Position numbers and translations under genes: made by a program. The notes beneath the pieces are model-generated. The model was not told the DNA's origin. It was given only the letters and a program-made list of their open reading frames with translations, and searched no databases. From SIG587 sp045649505 (GTDB lineage Bacteria > Bacillota > Clostridia > Oscillospirales > Acutalibacteraceae), in contig JAZRQA010000033.1 of NCBI GenBank assembly GCA_045649505.1, positions 1 through 14,729 of the forward strand: a stretch of DNA of 14,729 bases. The letters run 5' to 3'. Numbering within the stretch: the stretch's first letter is position 1; every line of letters begins with the position of its first letter. Of this stretch, positions 1 through 7,303 are shown piece by piece.

Positions 1-377
1 TAAATAGATTTTTTATAGGGACCGGAACAAATCCAAAGGACTATGATGCAATATTTACGGGAGATTTAGGTCTTACCGGAAGCGAGCTTTTATATGATCT
101 GGCACAAAGAAACAATCTTAATCTTCGAGGTATACATCACGATTGTGGTTTAATGATTTTTGACCGAGAAAAACAAGATGTTCATTGCGGCGGTTCGGGT
201 TGCGGATGCTCTGCTACTGTACTATGTTCACATATACTGAATAAACTTAATAATAAAGCTTATAAACGTATTCTTTTCTGCGCTACGGGAGCACTGCTTT
301 CCCCTACTTCAACTATGCAAGGAGAAAGCATTCCGTGTATTGCACATTTAATAGAAATATGTGCGCCCGAAATTTGA
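1..377 (+). CDS. spoVAD: Stage V sporulation protein AD, C-terminal part (partial)
   Basis: The reading frame is open from base 3 to a TGA at 375-377, so the 5' part lies outside the window. About 124 residues are visible. They match the C-terminal half of SpoVAD, a thiolase-fold protein of the spore inner membrane that binds dipicolinic acid (DPA) and helps import Ca-DPA into the forespore. Diagnostic stretches are TGDLGLTGSELL, the Gly/Cys-rich GGSGCGCSA and, near the end, FCATGALLSPTSTMQGESIP, with the family's usual end shortly after. In many clostridia spoVAE follows spoVAD directly; here mgtE follows, with its own promoter starting on the spoVAD stop codon. No terminator separates the two, so read-through is possible. 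The identification is firm; completeness of the gene upstream cannot be seen. Confidence 0.93.
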   Translation, partial: NRFFIGTGTNPKDYDAIFTGDLGLTGSELLYDLAQRNNLNLRGIHHDCGLMIFDREKQDVHCGGSGCGCSATVLCSHILNKLNNKAYKRILFCATGALLSPTSTMQGESIPCIAHLIEICAPEI

Positions 378-402
378 CAAACAAAATTTTTTATGATATA
401 AT
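374..402 (+). promoter_or_regulatory. Sigma-A promoter of mgtE (extended -10)
   Basis: A perfect -35 box TTGACA (374-379) is followed after exactly 17 nt by a perfect -10 box TATAAT (397-402), with TG one base before it (extended -10). The -35 box overlaps the stop codon of spoVAD. Transcription should start near 409, giving a leader of about 65 nt before the mgtE ATG at 474. That leader is too short for a full M-box Mg2+ riboswitch. Confidence 0.9.
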
Positions 403-473
403 ACACTGCGTATTTAAGCCGTTACAAGGAGGATGTTTGTAGACGGCAAAAATTTAATAGTGAGGTGTTCTCT

Positions 474-1820
474 ATGGACCGTGAAATTTTTGAACTTATA
501 GAAACTAAACAGTACGGCAAATTAAAGGACATCTTTTCCTGTATGAACGCCGCAGACCTTGCGGCGATTTTTATTGATGTTGAAATGCGTGATGTTATAA
601 TCCTTTTCAGAATTCTTCCTAAAGAACTTGCCGCAGAGCTTTTTGTTGAAATGGAAAAGGATATGCGCAAGGAACTTATTCTAGCCTTTAGTGATAAGGA
701 ACTTAGGGAAGTTCTATCTGACTTATTTTTGGATGATACGGTTGATATTATTGAAGAAATGCCTGCGGTTGTTGCTAAGAGAATTTTAGCGCACACAAAT
801 CCTGATGACCGTAAAATGATAAATCAGCTTCTTGCCTATCCTGAGGACAGCGCGGGCAGTATTATGACAACCGAATACGTTGATTTAAAACGGGATATGA
901 CAGTAAGTCAAGCTTTTGAAAAAATTCGCAGGGATGGCACAGATAGAGAAACTATTTACACCTGTTATGTTATTGATGCAAGCAGACATCTTATAGGCAT
1001 CATAAGTGCTAAAACCCTTATGCTGTCTGACAGTGAAACGGTTATCGGCGATATTATGGAAGAAAATATTATATTCGCCTCCACTCTTGACCACAAGGAA
1101 GAAGTTGCCCAACAATTTGATAAATATGATCTTCTTGCTCTACCTGTCGTTGATAAAGAAAACCGCCTTGTCGGCATTGTAACGGTTGACGATGCAATTG
1201 ATGTTATTCAGGAAGCTGCCACCGAGGATATGGAAAAGATGGCCGCTATCACCCCTAGTGATAAAGCATACCTGCAAACAGGCGTATTCGAAACATTTAA
1301 AGCCCGTATACCCTGGCTTTTCCTTTTAATGATTTCGGCTACACTTACAGGACTTATCATATCTTCATTTGAAAGTGCACTTAGCACCGTCGCTGTGCTC
1401 ACCGCATTTATTCCTATGCTTATGGGCACAGGTGGTAACTCGGGTAGTCAGGCTTCTGTTACAGTTACAAGAAGTCTTTCTCTTGGTGATATATCCTTCA
1501 AAGATATTTTTAAAGTTATTTGGAAAGAATGCCGAGTAGCGTTGCTTTGTGGATTTGCACTTTCTGTCCTTAATTTTATTAAAATTTTATTCTTTGACCG
1601 TTTATATAATTCTGATATAAATTTTATGATTTCACTGGTTGTAAGCCTTTCTCTTTTCATTACGGTTGTTGTGGCAAAGCTTATAGGCTGTTCGCTGCCT
1701 ATTGTGGCGAAAAAGCTCGGTTTTGATCCCGCAGTTATGGCGAGTCCGTTTATTACAACTATAGTAGATGCAATTTCTCTTGTGCTTTATTTTCTCATTG
1801 CCAAACAAGTTTTATTTTAA
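474..1820 (+). CDS. mgtE: Magnesium transporter MgtE
   Basis: Encodes 448 residues, the usual length for MgtE, a dimeric Mg2+-gated channel of the cytoplasmic membrane. The order is canonical: a helical MgtE_N domain (about 10-125), a CBS pair (about 130-250) that senses cytosolic Mg2+, a plug helix around EDMEKM, and a C-terminal domain with about five membrane helices (about 275-448). The pore region carries MGTGGNSGSQA, and the last helix has FDPAVMASPFITTIVDA, holding the conserved Asp that forms the Mg2+ site in the Thermus protein. I chose ATG at 474 over an in-frame GTG at 465: the sequence gtgaggtg (461-467) is a Shine-Dalgarno site about 8 nt before 474, while the GTG lies inside it. 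Preceded by its own strong promoter and followed by a terminator, it looks monocistronic. Confidence 0.96.
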   Translation: MDREIFELIETKQYGKLKDIFSCMNAADLAAIFIDVEMRDVIILFRILPKELAAELFVEMEKDMRKELILAFSDKELREVLSDLFLDDTVDIIEEMPAVVAKRILAHTNPDDRKMINQLLAYPEDSAGSIMTTEYVDLKRDMTVSQAFEKIRRDGTDRETIYTCYVIDASRHLIGIISAKTLMLSDSETVIGDIMEENIIFASTLDHKEEVAQQFDKYDLLALPVVDKENRLVGIVTVDDAIDVIQEAATEDMEKMAAITPSDKAYLQTGVFETFKARIPWLFLLMISATLTGLIISSFESALSTVAVLTAFIPMLMGTGGNSGSQASVTVTRSLSLGDISFKDIFKVIWKECRVALLCGFALSVLNFIKILFFDRLYNSDINFMISLVVSLSLFITVVVAKLIGCSLPIVAKKLGFDPAVMASPFITTIVDAISLVLYFLIAKQVLF

Positions 1821-1823
1821 ATT

Positions 1824-1855
1824 AAAACACCTGTCTTTTACGACAGGTGTTTTTT
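1824..1855. terminator. Bidirectional intrinsic terminator
   Basis: A 12-bp perfect stem (1824-1835 with 1842-1853; core CACCTGTC / GACAGGTG) closes a 6-nt loop. It is flanked by A residues on the left and T residues on the right, so it works in both directions. It sits between convergent mgtE (stop 1818-1820) and the DUF5412 gene, whose TAA stop (1854-1856) borders the stem. Confidence 0.93.
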
Positions 1856-2285
1856 ACTCAAAGTTATAATTATTAAGTTTTCTTTTCTCTTCAAGCGCTT
1901 CATTTGAAATTCGAAGTTGATCGCGACAATCATAATAATCTTTTGAAGATGTGTTTATGGATGTTCCATCAATACTTACATTATTTTCATCTATCCAACC
2001 AGTAACCGCAGTTTCAATTCCAATATTCCAATAAATATTTCTTGTTACTATCTCCCCTTTTTCATCTATAGTAACAAGTTCGCCGCGGACAGCTTTTCCG
2101 AGCGGAGAATCAACCTTATAAAGTTTAAGAGTTTTATCACCCGAAGGCGACATTGAAGAATAAAGAAATTCGCCCGTAGGCAGGTCATTTAAATTATAAG
2201 AGAAAGAATCAGATATAAATAAGGACATATTTAAAATAGTAATTAAAAAAGTAACTGCAACCAATATATATAGTATTTTTTTCAT
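1854..2285 (-). CDS. DUF5412-type membrane-anchored protein
   Basis: Encodes 143 residues of unknown function. A Lys-Lys start and one hydrophobic segment (about residues 3-24) form a signal anchor; the rest, about 115 residues, should lie outside the membrane. The soluble part has the pattern I associate with DUF5412: LPTGEFLYSSMSPSGDKTLK, then a conserved RGELV, NIYWNIGIETA, WIDENNVSIDG and a final DYYDCRDQ. An upstream in-frame ATG at 2297 is less likely: it has no good ribosome site, whereas the ATG at 2285 has GGAG six bases before it. The gene starts 18 nt after the DUF975 gene, so the two are probably cotranscribed, and it ends at the bidirectional terminator. The family assignment is from remembered motif patterns; no function is implied. 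Confidence 0.75.
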   Translation of the reverse strand: MKKILYILVAVTFLITILNMSLFISDSFSYNLNDLPTGEFLYSSMSPSGDKTLKLYKVDSPLGKAVRGELVTIDEKGEIVTRNIYWNIGIETAVTGWIDENNVSIDGTSINTSSKDYYDCRDQLRISNEALEEKRKLNNYNFE

Positions 2286-2303
2286 AAAACGCTCCATAAC
2301 ATA

Positions 2304-3104
2304 TTATCTATAATTCATCTCAACAGATGAATATTTTTTTATAATTTCTATCCTTTTATTATAACCCGCAACTACAAATCTGCAGTGCACCATAAAAGAT
2401 GTTGCAAAATAAGGGATAACATAAAAAAGCGGGAATACAAAAATTCCAATAATAAACCAACCGATAAAGCTTAAAACAAGAACAAAAAGCTCCCATAAGC
2501 TGTCTTTTGAAATAACGGTAGACAGATGAATTGCTTCAAGCGCATCCATATCATCATCTGCAACAAATAGGAACAAAGAAACATAAAAACGGATAATAAA
2601 GAAAAGAGATACAATACCGCCTAAAAAATACAAAATAGATGAAATTACGCTAAGATTTGATATCCAAAGAGGCATTTCCCATTCAAAAGTTGTGTGTATC
2701 CATTCGCTCGAAACGATATTAACTGCCATAGCGGGTAATATACAAACAAAAACTATACCCACAACCCGAATTATAAGAAAGAAAAGAAACTCAATTGTTT
2801 TTTTATAAAGCTGAATACCGCTGAAATAATAAAATATATCCGTAAAATGGGAGTGGCTCTGCAACATTTGTTGCCATATTACTCTTAAGACACCAAGAGT
2901 AAACGGCAAGAGCCAAAAAAACAACAAAATGCTAAACAAAGATATTGCAACATATAAGGGTAAAAACATTGCTATAAGCTGAAAGAACATATAAACAGTA
3001 AGACCCGAAAACAGCAAAGCAAGACCAACCGCAAAAGAAAACATTTTGTTGTTTTCCCATGTTGCCCTTGCGGTAGCTTTTACAACTGAGCTTTGTATAA
3101 CCAT
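2304..3104 (-). CDS. DUF975-type integral membrane protein
   Basis: Encodes 266 residues with about five hydrophobic spans (roughly residues 20-46, 48-74, 104-130, 152-182 and 202-232). The second half fits DUF975: a short acidic loop DDDMDALEAIHLS, then LWELFVLVLSFIGW and a helix ending in the VIPYFATSFM region. The function is unknown; related proteins are uncharacterised multi-pass membrane proteins of Firmicutes. I chose ATG at 3104 because GAGG (3116-3113) lies 8 nt before it; an in-frame GTG at 3110 is only 2 nt from the same site. It starts 39 nt after pcrA with no terminator between, but a possible promoter overlaps the pcrA stop codon. It is followed after 18 nt by the DUF5412 gene, which suggests a two-gene membrane module. 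Confidence 0.8.
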   Translation of the reverse strand: MVIQSSVVKATARATWENNKMFSFAVGLALLFSGLTVYMFFQLIAMFLPLYVAISLFSILLFFWLLPFTLGVLRVIWQQMLQSHSHFTDIFYYFSGIQLYKKTIEFLFFLIIRVVGIVFVCILPAMAVNIVSSEWIHTTFEWEMPLWISNLSVISSILYFLGGIVSLFFIIRFYVSLFLFVADDDMDALEAIHLSTVISKDSLWELFVLVLSFIGWFIIGIFVFPLFYVIPYFATSFMVHCRFVVAGYNKRIEIIKKYSSVEMNYR

Positions 3105-3122
3105 AATCACACCTCGTTAATT

Positions 3123-3151
3123 ATTGTACCACATTTTTTCTGCTCAAACAA
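3123..3151 (-). promoter_or_regulatory. Possible promoter for the DUF975-DUF5412 pair
   Basis: On the minus strand TTGTTT (3151-3146) is followed after 17 nt by TACAAT (3128-3123), with TG one base ahead of the -10 box (extended -10). The -35 box is only half consensus. The predicted start near 3116 leaves a very short leader, with the ribosome site at its 5' end, so this is uncertain. Confidence 0.4.
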
Positions 3152-5522
3152 TTCTTAATTTTGCAAAGTTAGCCATTAGCTTTTTGGTTCCAACTGTATC
3201 AAATGCAATTTCAAGTAAAGTATCCTGCCCCATAGGTGTTACATTAACAATTAAACCTATGCCAAATGTAGAATGCTCCACCTGTTGACCAACGCTGTAC
3301 TTAGTGGCTGCAGTTTTTGAGGTTGCGGCAGAATTATATGATGAATTAAAAGGTTTAGACTGTATATTTTTTGTTCGAGAGTATGAAATATCATCATTAT
3401 AAAAGCTACGCTCACCTTGAAAGCTATTCGCGCTATAAGACATACCGATTTTTTCGCATAACTGCTCAGGAATTTCCTTCAAAAATCTTGACGGGAGATT
3501 TCGACTTGTCATACCGAAAAGCATTCTTGTATACGCTGTTGAAATGCAAAGTTGTTTCTTAGCCCTTGTAATTGCAACATAAGCCAGGCGGCGTTCTTCC
3601 TCAATTTCTGCCTCACCTGAGTAGATAGACTGATTTCCCGGGAAAATTCCCTCTTCCATACCCACAATATACACATTATCAAATTCAAGTCCCTTCGCTG
3701 AATGTACCGTCATCATGACAACGGTATCAGCCTCGGTATCAAAATTATCAAGATCTGTAATCAGGGCAACATCTTCAAGAAAACCGGAAAGAGTAGGTTC
3801 CTCGTTTTCATGTTCATACTCAAGTATACTCGATGCAAGCTCTCGAAGGTTATCAAGTCTTTCTATCTCCTGCGCACCTGCAAGCTCAAGTGCACTACGA
3901 TATCCTGTTTTATCAAGAACAGCCTCAAGAAGTTCGCCAAGAGTTGCCTCTTGGGCAAGCTGTGAAAGCGAATCCATTATTGAAATAAAGCCCTGTAGCT
4001 TATTAGCACTTCGGGAAATATCGGCGTATTCATCGGCATTTTTAAAAATATCATAAAGCGAATTCCCCGTTTGAGCCGAAATTTCTGATGCCTTTGCAAC
4101 GGTTGTCTGCCCTATTCCTCGCTTAGGCTCATTTATGATACGCTTTAAACGCATATCATCATAAGGATTATTGATAACATTAAGATATGCAAGAATATCT
4201 TTTATTTCCTTGCGGTCATAGAACTTTAGACCGCCAATAACACGGTAAGGAATACCGCTGCGAACAAACACATTTTCAAAGGAACGGGATTGTGCATTCA
4301 TTCGATAAAGTATAACATTATCACTAAATTTATTACCGTTTTTTACACTCTCAAGTATTTCTTCAGCAACACTGCGCGCCTCATCCTGCTCATTTTGACA
4401 GCTTAAAATCTTTATCTTCTCTCCGCAACCGTTGTTAGTCCAAAGCGTTTTTCCCTTTCGTCCTGCATTGTGTGAAATAACAGCATTTGCAGCATCAAGT
4501 ATAGTAGTTGTGGAACGATAGTTTTGTTCAAGACGGATAACCGTTGCATTTTTATAGTTGTTTTCAAAATTGAGAATATTTTCAATAGTTGCGCCACGGA
4601 ATTTATATATACTCTGGTCGTCATCGCCAACAACACAAATATTATTATGTATTGTAGCAAAGAGTTTTATAAGCATATACTGCGCATGGTTGGTGTCCTG
4701 ATATTCGTCAACCATTATGTAGCGGAATTTATTTGAGTAATATTCAAGAATATCAGGATTCTCTTTTAAGAGTCTGACGGTGTTAAAAATCATATCGTCA
4801 AAATCCATTGCATTATTATCCTGCATACGTTGGGTGTAGAACTTATATAATTGTGCAACCTTTTTAAGACGCTCATCTCCACTGGCAACAGTATCCAAAT
4901 ATTCCTGTGGGGTTATAAGCTTATCCTTAGCTGATGAAATTTGAGATAAAACAAACTTAATAGGAAGAAATTTTTCATCAACACGATAGTCACTCATAAT
5001 CTCCTTCATTATTTTTTTCTGATCATCGGTATCATAAATTGTAAAATGTGAAGTATAATCAATTCTGTCGGCGAAACGACGTAAGATTTTACCGCAAATA
5101 CTGTGAAAGGTACCTGCCCATATATCCCTTGCATCATCACCGAGTTTCAAGGCAATACGTTCTTTGAGTTCGCCTGCGGCCTTATTGGTAAATGTAATAG
5201 CAAGAATCTCCCAAGGTTTTGCGGCACAAACACTAAAGGCACTACCATCAGGGACAGTATTATCACCATTTAAATAATTTTTGGCGTCACAAATATCCGA
5301 TTCGCTAAGATTGAAAACCTCATCGCTGTTATATGCGTTACCATAACGTACAATACAGGCAATTCTGTTAACAAGAACGGTTGTTTTACCGCTTCCCGCG
5401 CCTGCTAAAACAAGTACAGGGCCGTCAACCTTGGTTACAGCCCTAAACTGCATATCATTCATTGTGCCAAAATCTTTTTTAATTACCTGTTTTCTTAAAT
5501 TTAAAAAATCCTGTTGAAGCAT
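3144..5522 (-). CDS. pcrA: ATP-dependent DNA helicase PcrA/UvrD
   Basis: Encodes a 792-residue superfamily 1A 3'-5' helicase for repair, replication restart and removal of recombinase filaments. All motifs are intact: Walker A AGAGSGKT (40-47), Ia TFTNKAA (110-116), Walker B VDEYQDTN (271-278), III VVGDDDQSIYKFRGA (297-311), IV EQNYRST (332-338), V TVHSAKGLEFDNVYIVGMEE (605-624) and VI ERRLAYVAITRAKK (643-656). The C-terminal Tudor-like domain that contacts RNA polymerase is present (about 742-792, from YSVGQQVEHSTFG). About 40 residues (60-103) are inserted between the Walker A helix and motif Ia, where B. subtilis PcrA has a short loop. The start at 5522 has AAGGGG 7 nt upstream. It is the first gene of a minus-strand unit, with a near-consensus promoter. 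Confidence 0.97.
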   Translation of the reverse strand: MLQQDFLNLRKQVIKKDFGTMNDMQFRAVTKVDGPVLVLAGAGSGKTTVLVNRIACIVRYGNAYNSDEVFNLSESDICDAKNYLNGDNTVPDGSAFSVCAAKPWEILAITFTNKAAGELKERIALKLGDDARDIWAGTFHSICGKILRRFADRIDYTSHFTIYDTDDQKKIMKEIMSDYRVDEKFLPIKFVLSQISSAKDKLITPQEYLDTVASGDERLKKVAQLYKFYTQRMQDNNAMDFDDMIFNTVRLLKENPDILEYYSNKFRYIMVDEYQDTNHAQYMLIKLFATIHNNICVVGDDDQSIYKFRGATIENILNFENNYKNATVIRLEQNYRSTTTILDAANAVISHNAGRKGKTLWTNNGCGEKIKILSCQNEQDEARSVAEEILESVKNGNKFSDNVILYRMNAQSRSFENVFVRSGIPYRVIGGLKFYDRKEIKDILAYLNVINNPYDDMRLKRIINEPKRGIGQTTVAKASEISAQTGNSLYDIFKNADEYADISRSANKLQGFISIMDSLSQLAQEATLGELLEAVLDKTGYRSALELAGAQEIERLDNLRELASSILEYEHENEEPTLSGFLEDVALITDLDNFDTEADTVVMMTVHSAKGLEFDNVYIVGMEEGIFPGNQSIYSGEAEIEEERRLAYVAITRAKKQLCISTAYTRMLFGMTSRNLPSRFLKEIPEQLCEKIGMSYSANSFQGERSFYNDDISYSRTKNIQSKPFNSSYNSAATSKTAATKYSVGQQVEHSTFGIGLIVNVTPMGQDTLLEIAFDTVGTKKLMANFAKLRIV

Positions 5523-5551
5523 TTAAATTCCCCTTAAAAAAATACATATCA

Positions 5552-5580
5552 ATTATAACTTATTTTGTAATAAATATCAA
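5552..5580 (-). promoter_or_regulatory. Sigma-A promoter of pcrA
   Basis: On the minus strand TTGATA (5580-5575) and a perfect TATAAT (5557-5552) are separated by exactly 17 nt. Transcription would start near 5545, about 22 nt before the pcrA ATG. It lies in the 109-bp gap between divergent pcrA and the FkbM gene. Confidence 0.85.
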
Positions 5581-5599
5581 TCAGAGTTTGCAAAAAGTT

Positions 5600-5605
5600 T
5601 ATAAT
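5600..5605 (+). promoter_or_regulatory. Possible -10 box for the FkbM-family gene
   Basis: TATAAT on the plus strand would start transcription near 5612, leaving a 20-nt leader that contains the ribosome site GGTGA (5622-5626). No convincing -35 box lies 17 nt upstream (TCAATC at 5577-5582). An alternative pairing of TTGCAA (5588-5593) with an AT-rich -10 at 5611-5618 leaves almost no leader. Confidence 0.3.
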
Positions 5606-5631
5606 ATGTTAATATATATACGGTGATTTAA

Positions 5632-6663
5632 ATGACAGATTTATGGAATTATTTAAAAACAGTAAATAAACCTATAGTTTTATACGGTACGGGCAATGGC
5701 GCCGATAAAATTGTTAACCGTCTTGAAAAGGATGGCATATCACTTTCAGGTGTGTTTTCAAGTGACGGTTTTAAAAAGGGAAAGCTTTTCAAAGGTTTAA
5801 TGGTTTCGAGTTATGAAGAGTTATATAAAATTCTTGGGGATATGATAATCCTTGTCGGATTTGGCTCAAGCCGCCCTGAAGTTCTTGAAAACATAAAGAC
5901 ACTTATGCAAAAGCACGAACTTTATGTGCCGGATGTACCTGTATACGGCAACGAAATTTTTGATATTGATTTTGCAAGAAAACATAAGCTTGAAATTGAA
6001 AAAGCCTATTCCCTGCTCTGTGATGATTTTTCTAAAACGGTTTATAAAAACATAATACTTTTCAAGCTTTCAGGTAATCCAAAACTGCTTTTCGAATGTG
6101 AAAGTAATGTTAACGAGGCATATTCGCTTCTTAATCTTAATACAAATGAATGCTATCTTGATTTAGGAGCATATACGGGTGATACCGCCGAACAATTTAT
6201 AAGCAAGGTTAAAAAATACCATAAAATAATTGCACTTGAACCTGACAGTAGAAATTATAAAAAACTTTGCCTTAATACAAAAAATTATGAAAACTGTATT
6301 TGCATAAATGCAGCTATTTCTGATAAATGCGGTAAAACTAAAATTTCAAACCAGCACGGCAGAGGCGTAAGCAACCAAGGCAAAAATATTTTGGTTGACA
6401 CATTAACGATTGATTTCATTGCAAAGAAAAATCCTCCTACATTCATAAAAATGGATGTAGAAGGATGTGAGGATATTGCAATAAATTCAGCATCAAAAAC
6501 AATAGCCGAAATAAAACCAAAAATGCATATTGCTTGTTATCATCGAAGCTTAGATATATTTTCAATACCTCTTAAAATTAAACAAATAAATCCCGAATAT
6601 AAAGTATATATAAGGCATCATAGATATCTTCCCGCGTGGGATACAAATTTTATTTTTATCTAA
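5632..6663 (+). CDS. FkbM-family SAM-dependent methyltransferase with N-terminal nucleotide-binding-like domain
   Basis: Encodes 343 residues. The C-terminal half (about 170-300) is an FkbM-type methyltransferase: motif I YLDLGAYTGDTAEQF (175-189), an acidic strand end IIALEPDSRNYKKL (199-212), and the characteristic FIKMDVEGCEDIAI (271-284). Such enzymes usually O-methylate sugars, lipids or secondary metabolites; the substrate here is unknown. The N-terminal half (about 10-115) begins VLYGTGNGADKIVNRL (16-31), a glycine-rich Rossmann-type loop as in sugar-modifying enzymes, followed by a putative second strand at ILVGFGSSRPEVL (73-85). GGTGA lies 5 nt before the ATG. The gene stands alone, divergent from pcrA and convergent with the radical-SAM unit, which it overlaps by 8 bp. 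No sugar or lipid biosynthesis genes are nearby. Confidence 0.88.
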   Translation: MTDLWNYLKTVNKPIVLYGTGNGADKIVNRLEKDGISLSGVFSSDGFKKGKLFKGLMVSSYEELYKILGDMIILVGFGSSRPEVLENIKTLMQKHELYVPDVPVYGNEIFDIDFARKHKLEIEKAYSLLCDDFSKTVYKNIILFKLSGNPKLLFECESNVNEAYSLLNLNTNECYLDLGAYTGDTAEQFISKVKKYHKIIALEPDSRNYKKLCLNTKNYENCICINAAISDKCGKTKISNQHGRGVSNQGKNILVDTLTIDFIAKKNPPTFIKMDVEGCEDIAINSASKTIAEIKPKMHIACYHRSLDIFSIPLKIKQINPEYKVYIRHHRYLPAWDTNFIFI

Positions 6664-7303
6664 ATATTTGCATATCGGCGTTATAAAGAGCTGTTCGGCA
6701 AATTATGTAATGTGGTAAAGGTAATTCCTTTTCCAATGCGCCGAGTAAAGCAGTTGGGTTTATATTATCCTGCCCGCCTGCAGGAAGTATAAGCGAAAGT
6801 ACAATCTTTTCCCCTATTTCAATTTTAAAGGATTTAATTTTAGGTGCAATATCTATTTCGGATATTGCGCCTTTTTTGCTTTTTTTGCAAATAATTATTT
6901 CATCACGGGATAAAAAACTTTCAAGTTGATCGGCAAACTGACTTTTTTGGGTTTCAAATTCAATGCAAAATTGAGCAAACGTAATTTTGCCCGGTTTCAT
7001 TACAGGCTCAAAAACATCAACGATTTTTAAATAAGGCGGAAGAACCCTATCAAACGCTTTACCGATTTCAGAAAAATCAAGCTCATCGTCTATAATTCTG
7101 AAATCCATTACTTCATATTTACTTTCAAATCCTAAAGAAAGCGGCAAAGCAAAGGTTATATATGGATGTTTATTAAATCCTTCGGTATACCATATTGGAA
7201 GCCCTGTTTTATTTATCATTCTAGACATAAAACGGTTCATATCAAGATGGGAAATAAAGCGCATACGACCGTGTTTTTCATATATAATTCTAATGTTTTT
7301 CAA
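6656..7303 (-). CDS. TIGR03936 family radical SAM-linked protein (DUF2344), TTG start
   Basis: Encodes 215 residues starting KNIRIIYEKHGRMRFISHLD after the initiator, the typical opening of the TIGR03936/DUF2344 family. These proteins are encoded next to, or fused to, TIGR03960 radical SAM proteins; their biochemical role is not established. The longest open frame starts at 7393, but that adds 30 residues lying entirely over the upstream gene. I prefer the TTG at 7303: GGAGG (7317-7313) lies 9 nt upstream, and the start then fits the family. The ATG at 7321 has no such site. The TTG start overlaps the last 14 nt of the radical SAM gene, implying translational coupling. The 3' end overlaps the FkbM gene by 8 bp with no terminator between them. 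Confidence 0.87.
   Translation of the reverse strand: MKNIRIIYEKHGRMRFISHLDMNRFMSRMINKTGLPIWYTEGFNKHPYITFALPLSLGFESKYEVMDFRIIDDELDFSEIGKAFDRVLPPYLKIVDVFEPVMKPGKITFAQFCIEFETQKSQFADQLESFLSRDEIIICKKSKKGAISEIDIAPKIKSFKIEIGEKIVLSLILPAGGQDNINPTALLGALEKELPLPHYIICRTALYNADMQIFR

Noticed and set aside
403..473. M-box (ykoK) Mg2+ riboswitch before mgtE
   Set aside because: The leader is about 65 nt, far shorter than the M-box, and neither its conserved core nor a terminator hairpin is visible.
422..796. A minus-strand open frame of 124 codons opposite mgtE
   Set aside because: It lies antisense to the conserved MgtE N-domain and has a low-complexity Ser/Ile-rich product without a ribosome site; a shadow of mgtE codon usage.
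3715..4056. Plus-strand open frame opposite pcrA (113 codons, Ser-rich)
   Set aside because: Antisense to a fully conserved helicase segment; the serine-rich composition is what reverse reading of Leu/Glu/Ala codons gives. No promoter or ribosome site.
6664..6760. Terminator between the convergent FkbM and TIGR03936 genes
   Set aside because: No GC-rich stem followed by a T-run was found on either strand; the two genes simply overlap.
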